This document shows, one piece after another, positions 22,667 to 32,599 of a DNA stretch of 64,000 nucleotides. The DNA is from Viridothelium virens. Lineage: Eukaryota > Ascomycota > Dothideomycetes > Trypetheliales > Trypetheliaceae. How positions within the stretch are numbered: position 1 is the first letter of the stretch; each line of letters starts with the position of its first letter. Below the pieces are notes generated by a model that did no database searches, was not told the DNA's origin, and was given only the letters and a program-made list of their open reading frames with translations. The DNA is taken from contig ML991795.1 of assembly GCA_010094025.1 (NCBI GenBank), positions 124,001 to 188,000 on the forward strand, given 5' to 3'. A program made the translations under genes and the position numbers.

Positions 22667-24482
22667 TCAGAGTCCCTTCTCTAGCGACGGAAGGTTCGAG
22701 GGGTCCGACTCGCGCTCGGCTCCAGAAAGAGGCGCCCCGTCATCCGTCTGGGGCCCCACCGATTTTGGCGCATCAAGGCCAAAGTCCGTCTCGAGATGCT
22801 CCCGCATCGGCACCTCCTTGAGGACGAAGACAGTAAGGAACGCGAGGACCGAGAAGCCGATGCCGACCTGCCACGTCAGCTGGAGGGCGTCAGTATAGAC
22901 GCTGATGACCGCTGCCTTGACGGTGGGGACTGGGTCTAGCGAGTGGAGGAACTCCCTGCTTGCGCGCGCGTACGCGCCGCCGTTGATGAGTAGCTGCTGC
23001 ACATGCGGGTCTGGGACGCGGTTGGCGAGCTGGTTGACGCGCGAGTTGAAGACCGTGGCGGGAACCGAGATGCCCCAGACGCCGCCAAAGGCGCGCAGGA
23101 AGCCCCAGGTAGCGGTGATAGCGGCGGTGTCGGCGTCTTCGAGAGGGGCTTGGACGGCGGGAAGAGTGGTGGGCAGGAGGACGCCGACGCCGGCGGCTCC
23201 GAGGAATTGGATGCCGATCCAGAAGGCGGTGATCGATTTGGCGTCGAGCATGGAGAAGAGGCCGAAGGAGACGGAGAGAAAGATGCAGCCTAGGAGCATT
23301 ATCGGTCTGTATTTGCCTAGTTTTGACAAGCCGATGCCTGCACAGATGGCAAAAGGCATAGCAGCGATCGAAGTCGGGAGCACGTACACGCCTGATGCGG
23401 TTGGCGAGGCATTCTTGAGAGACTGAAAATACAATGGCAAGTAATAAGTAATTTGGAATATGAGGATCGAATGTATGAAGGTGAGCGCGAAACCAGCGAG
23501 CGAGGTTCTGTTGGCAAACATGCGGAGAGGCATGGTGGGCTCAGGGATATAGCTCGTTGACTGTAGGGCGAGGAAGGCTACCAAGCCTAAAGCCCCCAGG
23601 ACCAATGGCACTATGGTTCGCCAGGAGCCCCAAGGGTATAAGGTGCCACCATAGGTAAGGGCGACAAGAGTGGCAATGACAGACAAGATAAGCAAGGCGT
23701 TTCCACCGAAATCGATGCGCCTGAGGATGCCGCGGCCGGATGTATCTTTTCTGTACTGGACGCGCAAGAAGATGAACAGCAGGACCAAGGCCACGCCGGC
23801 GATGGGGAGATTCATGTAAAAAATCCATCTCCAGGTCACGCGGTCAGTCATGAGACCTCCGATCAACGGGCCGAGTGCGATGGCTATGGCGAAGCCGATG
23901 TTGACGATGCCTAGGTACTTAGCTCGCTCGCGGAGAGGACACAGATCGCAGACGAGAATCTCAGTCATGACGTTGATGCCACCGCCGCCGATGCCTTGGA
24001 TAGTTCGCCCGGCGATCAGGGCAGCTGTGTTTGGGGCGGAGCCCGATACAGCAGAGCCAATGGCAAACATGGCAACGGCGCCGAGGATCAAGATGCGGCG
24101 ACCGACGATATTTGCTGCCTGACCGTACAAAGGTTGAAAGGCGGTGTTGGTCAAGAAGTAGGCTGTGGGGATCCACTGATACTCTTCACCGGCCCCGAGA
24201 TCCTTGACGATATTGGGAAGCGCAGTTTAAATCACGGAGATGTCTAAAGCTGACAGAAGGAAGGTGATTGAAAGCGTGCCAATGATGGCCTGTGAACGGA
24301 TGTCAGCAATATGGCATAGGCCTAATAAGGTGCGCCCGGGGAGAAGACCATATATCACTCACCCAAAAACGCCAGCCGTATCCATGTGAAGGAGTCTCTT
24401 TCACTACTGGCGGACTTGATATCGCCACCGCTATCTCCGATGGCACGTCCTTCGTAGAGTTCGAGATTTCTGTCGACATCAT
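22667..24482 (-). pseudogene. DHA2-type (14-TM) MFS efflux transporter with one in-frame stop
   Basis: Exon 1 24482..24363 and exon 2 24289..22667 (73-bp intron, GTGAGT donor) would give 580 residues with the 14-TM drug:H+ antiporter layout. Visible parts are GYGWRFW at the exon 1 end, LSALDISVI near residue 60, YGQAANIVGRR (motif A), a GRTIQGIGGGG stretch and the GWRWIFYMNLPI-like segment (here TWRWIFYMNLP). Codon 61, TAA at 24227-24229, lies where relatives have Ser or Asn in a VI[S/N]TALP motif. TCA to TAA would be a single change. Everything else, including splice sites and the C-terminus, looks intact, so this is a very young pseudogene, a null allele or a base error. Such pumps export toxins and drugs from the plasma membrane. 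Confidence 0.82.
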
Positions 24483-25629
24483 TCTCAATGGCACGAGCAA
24501 TAGTCAGATCATGTGCGAATGATCAAGGGCCCGTGCACAAGCCCAGGATGACCCTGAAGCCTGAGGAAATCGGGCAAATAAATGAGCAGATAGTTCTTGC
24601 AAGTAGAAGAGACAGTAGAAGGATGGTAGAGAGAGGGTTGGGTAATGCGGGTTTGCTATTTCATGTTGTAGCCTTCCAGAGCTTTTCCCTCCCGCAATCT
24701 GTCCCCGCGTGCCGGTTGTGTGTTGTGACACCGTCGGCATGGCCATCTTGACTGATACCTGTCTCTCGCACGATACAATCGATGTGGTCAGTGTCGGCAG
24801 TTGCTTGGCTTGGTGGCTTCATAATGACGGCAGCAAAACCCTCTCCTCGAGGACAGCCGTACACGACTGCATCCCACCTACGTAAGCGTCCACTTGTCGA
24901 GCCTATGTGTAACTGTCCGAGTCAGACAAGATAGTACATCTCTTTGTTTAACCAACCTTGGACTCGTAGATGTAGATCTAATGTTGCATGTGATGTGTGA
25001 GAAGGCAATCCTATCACGTGAATAGGAGTGAGGTTCGTGAATTGGCCACGTATATAGATGTCCTCGCCTCCATAGCTTAATCTACAAGCTTTCACCACCC
25101 AATTTACAACATCAACATCTCTGGGCCCCACATGAGGTTGAAATCTGTCGGGACGGCCATTGTCGCCTCCCAATTTCACAGAGCCTGAGCGGCCACATAC
25201 CAGGCTACTAAATTGAATGAGCAAGCAGTATCGACAGTCGCTGAAGGACCTTTCAATCGAAGAAATACGAGACCCAGTTTGACATAATAGATAAGGTAGA
25301 TCCAGTCACAAATTACTGTCGTACACTATGAACAACTCTGATGGGGACGTTTCAATAGTCAGTGTTCATTTGACCCACAAATACAGCGACTGAATCAACT
25401 TTAAGATCTGAATGGAGGAGCCTCCTACATCAATTTCTTCAAAGACAGTCCCCAAGAAAATGTGCTGTTGGAGTTCCGTCGATTCGGCCTCCTTCGGAGA
25501 GATTTGAAAGAAAGTGTGGTCGAAGACAGAATGATCTCATCCGAGAAATAAAAATGTTTGACATTCGTGCTCTATCACCCGCACATGGCCAGCTTTCTGG
25601 ACCAGTACAGCCCCTTGAACACGAAGCAA
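24483..25629. other. Intergenic, no gene seen
   Basis: About 1.1 kb between the transporter and the broken reductase; short frames only. It would hold the transporter promoter. Confidence 0.4.
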
Positions 25630-26735
25630 AGCGAATATCGTATGACATTCCTGCAAAAGTACGTGACGGTTCGCAACTACCGTCTCCCAAAGAAGACCAG
25701 GTCCTGTGCAAAAGTCGGCGTGATCGCTTTGAGATCTGCCGATGCAAAAATTGCCGACTACTGAGCGACACCAGCATCAGTCAGAGGCTGCGACTTCGCA
25801 AGCGAGGTTATTGCGATTGGCCAGCGCGTCAAGAGGCTCAAGAAGGGTGATCGCGGCCTCGCGCCCACCTTTGGGCTCAATCCAACGGACAAATTCATTG
25901 GAGAGTTCGGCCAGTACGCCTTGGCAGCTAAAGCCCCCGTTTGCAGGATTCTAGACAGTGTGTCATATGATGAAGCGGCGACGTTAGGATCGGCGATAGC
26001 TACAGCAGACACCACCCTTTTTCCAGCGTTGAAGCTGCCCTTATCTACCGAAGCTGCCAAGACCTGCCAAGACCTGCCAAGAAGCCTTGTCATGCCTAAC
26101 CTGTGGAGGTGCAACATCAACGGATGCCATGGCTATCCAGATGATCCAAAGGTACCGGGAAATATGAAGAGGCCGTAGAACGGGAAGACAGCCAACAACC
26201 GACAGCACCGGATTGTATCACAACTCGCTATCCCGCCAACAGTGACCTTGTCAAATTCCTTGGAACTGAGGAAGCGTTTGACTGTCATTCCCGGTTCGTG
26301 CGGGTCTGACATCCGTACTTACACTAACGACTCACTCGCCCATGTATTCGACTGCGTTACTGATGCAGAGACCAAAAAGACGTGCCATGAGGCGATCGGA
26401 GGATCTGGTGTTGAATACATAGCCATCGACCCATTCGTGGCTCGCATTCAGTATAGCCGTCGCGACGTTCGAGCAGACCGGCTCTTGATATACTTGCTTT
26501 TTGGTTACCCAGTCAGATTAGCTGGCGCGTATGGGAGAGACCTGCTCGCCCCCAGGATCGCGATTTTGCTTCTTCTCTGTTTCCCATGGCGGAGGCACTG
26601 CTATCGCAAGGCTTGCTGAAGCCGCACCAGATGGAAATCCGGACTGGCGGTCTCGAGACGGTTGCATACGGTGTCGACGATCTTCGCACAGGGAGGGTGA
26701 GGGTGAAGAAGCTCGTCTATCCGATGGCGACTTGA
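25630..26735 (+). pseudogene. Broken MDR / trans-enoyl-reductase-like gene
   Basis: Pieces of one medium-chain reductase appear in order but in changing frames. First come a PSPKEDQVLCK start and ALRSADAKIADY, interrupted by TGA at 25762-25764. Then follow RGCDFASEVIAIG, KGDRGLAPTFGLNP, GEFGQYALAAKAP and YDEAATLGSAIATA. A frame change comes near a 10-bp tandem repeat at 26056-26082. Then come the GGATSTDAMAIQMIQ cofactor-loop region, SDLVKFLGTEEAFD, IRTYTNDSLAHVFDC and, in another frame, LLKPHQMEIRTGGLE to the natural stop at 26735. At least one stop and three frame shifts separate the pieces. The order and motifs match the stand-alone enoyl reductases that partner polyketide synthases and related zinc-free MDRs. 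Not expected to make protein. Confidence 0.75.
26056..26082 (+). repeat. 10-bp tandem repeat inside the broken reductase
   Basis: GCCAAGACCT occurs twice in a row followed by a third partial copy (GCCAAGA). A net gain of 20 bp here would by itself shift the frame, and the following reductase motifs are indeed in another frame. Confidence 0.7.
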
Positions 26736-27605
26736 GTCTTCGGAGCGGCACGGGCCGACCGAGACTTGCGCATAATGCAGAAGTCGGTCCTGAATTTGTA
26801 AACGTACCTTGTCACGCTTGTGTACATAGGTCTGTCGTACGTGAAGAGTTTTGTTGAATCAGCTCAGCCTCGATGCCGAGCCCAGTGCCTAATTAGGTAT
26901 AGTCACGACTGCAGGGTCTTCCAGTTGACTTCAAGAATTTACTTCAGAGATTAGAGTATCAATAGAACTCCCTAGCCCAGATAAAAATTAAAGAGTTTCT
27001 CTTTCGGTGCAGCTGCCCCCTCATGTGACACCATACCACAAAATTGAAGACCAGAAATCGGCTCCAGCGCCCGATAGTCCTTGCCACACACAGACAAAGG
27101 CTTCGTGCGCAGTATGAGATCCGATGCGGCAACGGAGTTCAAGCAGATGGATTGTCGTGACATCTTTGATTCAATCCATCGAGCTGTACGGGTGAAATTC
27201 CATCCGAAGCATTAAGGTCAATGTTGGCGATTTCTGCAGAATGGCGTTCTCATATAAGCCTCGATTTTTGTGAGGAGAGAATCCGCCGAGATCGGGCCAA
27301 TCAAATTTATGCAAGGAGGAATGGCTGAGGACAAAGAACAGCTCTAACGGCCGTACCATGAATGTTCGTGCCGCTTCTCGCAAAACACGACGGAGATGAA
27401 TTCGCGCGATTCGCCGCGTCGCATACTGTAAAATTTCCTAGAGTCCGGAAGCCAAAGCGATTCGAGTTGATATCGTACAAGTTTCGGAGACGGCCACATT
27501 TGACCCTACACTAAAATACCATAACTCCCTTCTTTCGTCCAAGCTTCGAACAACTGGACAGACTTATATTGCAAGAGCGAAGTTGTATGAGGGAACGTCC
27601 TGATC
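26736..27605. other. Intergenic, no gene seen
   Basis: About 870 bp between the broken reductase and the intact MDR gene. No supported frame. Confidence 0.4.
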
Positions 27606-28610
27606 ATGATGAGGGCATGGCAATACACTGCGACAAGAGGCGGATTGGAAAATAATCTCAAGCTCAATGCCAGCGCTCCTGTCCCCGTGCCTAAAGATCC
27701 ATCGACGCAACATGTCATTCAAGTATTGTCAGTTTGCCTCAATCCGGTAGACTACAAGGTCGCCGAGCTCATCCCCTCTGCTATGCTACCGAAGCGCAGC
27801 ACACCAGGCATAGACTTCGTCGGTAAGGTTGCAACGGCAGCGCGAGAATCCAGGTTGGTAAAGGGAGACACCGTCTTTGGAATAGCTGCACTCTCGCCAC
27901 TTGCAGGAGGTGCATTGGCCGACTATGTTGTTGTTCCAATGGAAGGTGCAGCGAAACTTCCGCCTGGCGTAGAGCCGATTGATGCAGCTACGCTGGGGGT
28001 GGCAGGACTGAGTGCATACCAGGCGATTGTTCCATACGTGAAGGCCGGAGACAAGATCTTCATTAACGGTGGTTCAGGCGGTGTTGGGATCTTTAGCATC
28101 CAGATTGCCAAGAACCTTGGATGCTACGTCATCACCTCGTGCTCGACAGCCAATATCAATCTATGTCGAACATTGGGCGCAGACGAAGTGATCGACTACA
28201 AGAAGGGCAGCGTCCTTGAAATGCTGAGAAAATGTGGTGACTTCAACCACATCGTGGATAATGTGGGCAATGACTTTCAGCTGTACTGGCAGGCTCATAC
28301 ATATTCTGGACCGTCTGCAAAGTTCGTGGGTGTAGCTGGAGGGCCATCGCTGCGGCACTTGGCTTTCGCAACCGCGACGCGACTTTGGCCTGGCTTTCTG
28401 GGTGGTGGAAGGCGTCAATTTGTCAGCTTTCTGGCCCAACCAAAACTTCATCATTTGCAACAGATGGGGACATGGATGGCAGAAGGGAAAATAAAAGCGA
28501 TCATTGATTCAAAATTTCCCTTCGACAAAGCGCTCGATGCTTTCCGAAGACTGAAGACGGAGAGAGCGAGAGGAAAGATTGTTATCAATGTTGCAGCTGC
28601 CAATTCGTAA
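27606..28610 (+). CDS. MDR-family NAD(P)H quinone oxidoreductase / zinc-free alcohol dehydrogenase
   Basis: Single exon, 334 residues; ATG ATG at 27606/27609. Domain order is typical of zinc-free MDR enzymes: N-terminal catalytic domain with LNPVDYKVAE and GIDFVGKV, then GGALADYVVVP, and a Rossmann NADPH loop INGGSGGVGIFSIQIAK near residues 155-172. TLGADEVIDYKKG follows and the C-terminus is a KIVINV-like strand. No zinc-binding Cys/His set is seen, pointing to a quinone or enone reductase acting on a small carbonyl compound in the cytosol. It lies about 870 bp downstream of the broken reductase on the same strand. Its frame and motifs are intact. Confidence 0.9.
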   Translation: MMRAWQYTATRGGLENNLKLNASAPVPVPKDPSTQHVIQVLSVCLNPVDYKVAELIPSAMLPKRSTPGIDFVGKVATAARESRLVKGDTVFGIAALSPLAGGALADYVVVPMEGAAKLPPGVEPIDAATLGVAGLSAYQAIVPYVKAGDKIFINGGSGGVGIFSIQIAKNLGCYVITSCSTANINLCRTLGADEVIDYKKGSVLEMLRKCGDFNHIVDNVGNDFQLYWQAHTYSGPSAKFVGVAGGPSLRHLAFATATRLWPGFLGGGRRQFVSFLAQPKLHHLQQMGTWMAEGKIKAIIDSKFPFDKALDAFRRLKTERARGKIVINVAAANS

Positions 28611-29977
28611 ATCTTAAGAGAATGTGGCGAAAGACCCAGCGGTTTCCATAAATGAATAGCAGGACCTAAGCATCTTTGTGGCGAGAACACGTGCAGGCGG
28701 CATAAATGATTCTTGTTATCAAAAAGAGACTCTGCTTTAAAGACTGGACAGTTCTGGAATGTTGCCGGAAGAGGCAATAGTGCTAATCCACGGTGCGCAC
28801 CATTAAAAGTATTTCAAAGTTTATTATCTGACTAACTTTCACATGGGTATATAGAGTTCCCAGCCACCGTTACTGTCAACGGTATAAGATTTACCTAATT
28901 AGGTTAGGCAGGTAGATAGCGCGTGCAGCACGTGCGCTCACACATTACTGTGCCTCTAATATTTCATTCTTTTTGCTGTCGCTTACTATAGCTACCAATA
29001 ACATCTCAGATCCAAATCTAGCCGCGACGCCTGGTCTTGAGAAGCGGCGAAATTGAGGACCAGTGGGATGGAGAATCCTACGGGATTCTTACTACCCTAA
29101 TCAAACCAAATCTTACCTTCTATCCAGTCTCAATGCATCTCGATCAGCTACAGATCTGGTAATACTCAAACACTCAATGTCTTCGTCTCTTCAATTTAGG
29201 TATAGACTTCGCTCTCCGAAGTTTCTACACCAGCTTACGTGGATACATGTTCACGCTCACGAGGATGGAGCTCTTTGGTAGGTGTGACTTAGTAATAACA
29301 AAGCTCCCTTTTCATTCTTTATAGTCAGCTAATTTCCTATCTCGTTTTCAAACTTCCGCAGAATTAATGGGCTTCTGCATTGTTTATAGTGAGAACCTTA
29401 CTAGGTCAGAACCCAATTATGAGCTGTGGTGCTCGGTCCAGAAAGAGATCAGCCAGCCACCTAGTTAATACACTTAAGATTTACAACCTTGCATCTCTTC
29501 CTAGAGAGGAATTACACTTACCGGCTATCTGTAGAGCTTCCACTGATGGTACATCCGTTAAAGAAACGATAATAACCGCTCTAACTGCCATGTTAGGGAA
29601 GGCGTGGGTGTGTTCATCAGCACATCTACGAATCTTTTTTGCTTGTCTTTGTCACCTTAGCTATGGTTGGCGGCATGGAATGACTCTCTCGGTACTGTGT
29701 ATTATATCGTCCAGTTATTTCACATGCATTGCTTCATTGCCCAAGGTTTTACCTCGACTGGCTCGCGGGGCCACAGTATAGCGATTAGTCAATAGAGTGA
29801 GCGTACCAAGATAGCTGTTTTGAGCCAAATTCAAATGGAGCACCCCCCAGCCGTCTCCTAAAGTTTCTTTTCTTTAAAAGCCGGAGGAGTCCTGTAAGCC
29901 AAAGACGCTCTACAAATCCATATCCTCGACTATTCAATTCTTGTTCATATTTGATCTCAGAAGAACCTCATTTAGCT
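28611..29977. other. 1.4-kb intergenic, A/T-rich in part
   Basis: An open frame at 29380..29781 (133 residues) has no recognised pattern and no ATG at its first codon; not supported. Otherwise empty. Confidence 0.4.
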
Positions 29978-32304
29978 ATGCCTGCATTTTGTCACTGGCT
30001 CCTTCCTACCTCTACATACCCAAGCCACATACCCTGCAACGCGTCCTTCGACAGCCCAGACGCGCTGCATGAACACGTGAAGGCTGCCCACACCTCTGGG
30101 GTAAAGGGAAGTGGCCTGCTGCAAGACTTCAGGTGTCTTTGGAAAGGCTGTCGGCTCCGCAAGAGCGGAGAGCCATTTCCAAACATCAGCAAATTGAACC
30201 GACATTTGCTAAGTCACACAATGTGTAAGTGTTTCAATTCAAATCTACAACCTCTGGCTGCTCGAAATCTTGTTGGGGGCCTCCCTAATCCCAAACAGCT
30301 GAGATAGGGTTTCAGAGAATCCTTCGCTGCTCTTTTGTATAGTTCTCTGTTGCCCCTATTTCTACCGTCGCATAATCCTGTTGGGGTCCTCCTCATTTGC
30401 GTAGTGTGGATATGGGACGCTGGAGGGATCTTTACCTATTGTTGCTCAAACCTTATTCTATTGTGGTAACTGACATGGCTTTAGTGAAACGGTTCATTTG
30501 CGATGTGGTATGGGACCACAAGAAGGAGAGATACGTGAGACCGGATGGGACACCGTGCGGCCGTTCGTTTACTACGGAGCAACAGCTTAGAAACCATAAA
30601 AACACGCACACGGGTGACAGACCATATAAATGCACCCATCCTGGATGCGACAAGTCGTTTTCCTCCGACCCTGCCAGATGTAAGTCTTGTTATTCTGTTA
30701 TTAAAGGGATGCTTTAGCAACTTATAAGCTGTGAAACTGACTGCATTGCCTCGATTTAGTGGCACACAAGAGGACACATACAAAAGAGAAGAATCTGCAG
30801 TGTCCTTTCTGTCCCATGAGATTTGATGAGGTAAGACATTTCTACTGAATTCTTACCTACCTTATGTCAGGCGAATCGCTAATTGTGCTGTATAGGCCTC
30901 TAACCTATCGAAACACAAAAAAAGCAGTAAGCTACCCACTTCCAAGCTCCCGAGAAGAAATTGTTTGAGCTAACCTATAGTCCAGAGCATGGGCCAAAAA
31001 CTTATAAGTGTCGACATCCCGGCTGTACGCATGAAGACCCTCGCTGGGGTAAGTTGCTTTTTTTTCCCTAAAATGTTCTGAACTCAACCCAAATCCTTAG
31101 CTAGAAGAGCTTCAGGTACCTTTTATATAAAAGAGTCGTCTAGCTAACATGCCCAGATAACTTCATGCGCCATCTGGAGAAATCCGTAAAAAGAGAACCG
31201 CATATGCCGGAGCTCCTTAAAGACAAAAATGCCCTAGAAGCCTTCAAAAGGGAATGTGAAGAAATCGCCAGAAGAGAGACGGAGATGGAGGAGGATGATG
31301 CGGAGGCTCAGAATGCTGCAGTAGATCCCTCGTTCCCTGCACCTGGCACTGTCTGTCCATATGCCTCGATGGGGACGGTGGACGGGGGACTTCCGAACCT
31401 CGACGCCTTCTTCGGGAACCCAGAGCCGTCGAATGCACCCCAGAACCCCCCTGAAGTGTCGCACGAAGACCAAGTGGCCATCGAGAACTTTGTCTATAAT
31501 TCATTCGATCACCAGGGTGCCCCCCAGAGCAATCCCGGCGATTCGGTCGGATTCCAATGGCAGCATCCCCAGAGCCTTCCCCCCGACAACTCATATGTGC
31601 CCCAGAATGGCACTGTTGACTCTTTCGCCAACCCAGGGGAGCCCCAGTGGAATCTGGGGAATTCGTTCCAGTCTCAATTTCCTGCCGGGGCTCAGCAGTT
31701 TACTTTTGTCTCGGTTGCGCCTCAGCACGGCATCATTACTGCGTCCGCCAACCCGGGAGGCCCCCAATCGAATTCCGGTGCCTCGCCCACGCCCCAGTAT
31801 TTTTCCGGGGTCGTGGATCCTACCCTTACCGGGCTCACACCTGGGGATGGCACTGTTTTCTCGTCTGCCAATCAGGGAGACCCCCAGTGGATTTCCGGCA
31901 GCTCCTCCCAGCCACAGTTTTCTTCCGTGGCCCCGGAGCTTACCCCTGGCGCATTCGCGGCTCAGCATGGCCTTGGTGTTTCGTCGGTCAATCCGGGGGC
32001 TCCCCAATGGAATTTCAGTATCGAGCCTCAAGTCTTTTCTGGGTACAACCAAGTGTCCGCTCAGAACATTGCTGGGAACTCTGCCGAGGCTCAGAATGGC
32101 ACTGATGATTCGTTTGCCAATCCAGGGGTCCCCCAGGGGAATTTTGATGGCCCGTTCGAGTCTCAGGAGGTTCTTCTAGACCCGGACGACATTGCATATC
32201 TCGACAATCTGGATTTTCCTGACCTTGGTCCTCTAGATGGACAAGTTATGGGCAGCCCTTGGCCAACACCGTCTAACGATACAGATTATGATGGAGATAG
32301 CTAG
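29978..32304 (+). CDS. Multi-finger C2H2 transcription factor with a 40-residue repeat tail
   Basis: Six exons: 29978..30224, 30485..30679, 30760..30830, 30896..30926, 30986..31048 and 31157..32304, 584 residues in one frame. About residues 4-210 hold five or six C2H2-type units. The clearest are FRCLWKGC..H-x3-[13 protein letters not shown] with [15 protein letters not shown] with HKKSKH, and [12 protein letters not shown]. Short exons split the fingers, and the acceptor at 30985 is the one that restores the finger frame. The C-terminal half is Gln/Pro/Asn/Ser-rich with a 40-residue repeat. Intron 5 (108 bp) could instead contain a 15-bp micro-exon (near 31101-31115) that would add five residues. 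A nuclear regulator is likely. It lies 295 bp before an FAD monooxygenase on the same strand. Confidence 0.85.
31501..32160 (+). repeat. Six imperfect 120-bp tandem repeats inside the C2H2 gene
   Basis: Units start at 31501, 31621, 31741, 31861, 31981 and 32110. The first four steps are exactly 120 bp and the last is 129 bp. Each opens with a Ser-rich pair followed by an NPG-x-PQ-type core ([54 protein letters not shown]), with Gln/Phe-rich sequence between. Third-position and coding differences show the copies are not recent. Confidence 0.85.
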
Positions 32305-32599
32305 CCTTTTTCATAGATAGATACCTAACTTGAAGAGATTTTTTCCTCCAGACGGTTTTCGTGGTTCAATGTAGTGCCGAAATTATTACCTAACCTATCG
32401 CAACCACCCATGCTAGCGCGAGCTTGCCAAGGTTCGACCCTACTCTAAAGCAACGTGAGGATCACAGCCTTCGCTCAAATCCGTGTCTTTCGTCGCCTAG
32501 CATGATCTTTGGGAAGCCTTGAGTGTAATAGTAGGTCAATATTACGATGTACCATTTCCAATACTTATGTAGCACAGCGAAGGTGTAGAAGAATCTTTG

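Noticed and set aside
29380-29781. 133-codon plus-strand open frame upstream of the C2H2 gene
   Set aside because: No ATG at its first codon, no recognisable motif, odd composition and no splice partner.
31049-31156. 15-bp micro-exon (31101-31115) inside intron 5 of the C2H2 gene
   Set aside because: It would keep frame, but skipping it gives the more usual finger spacing (PRWDNFMRH); left as an alternative.
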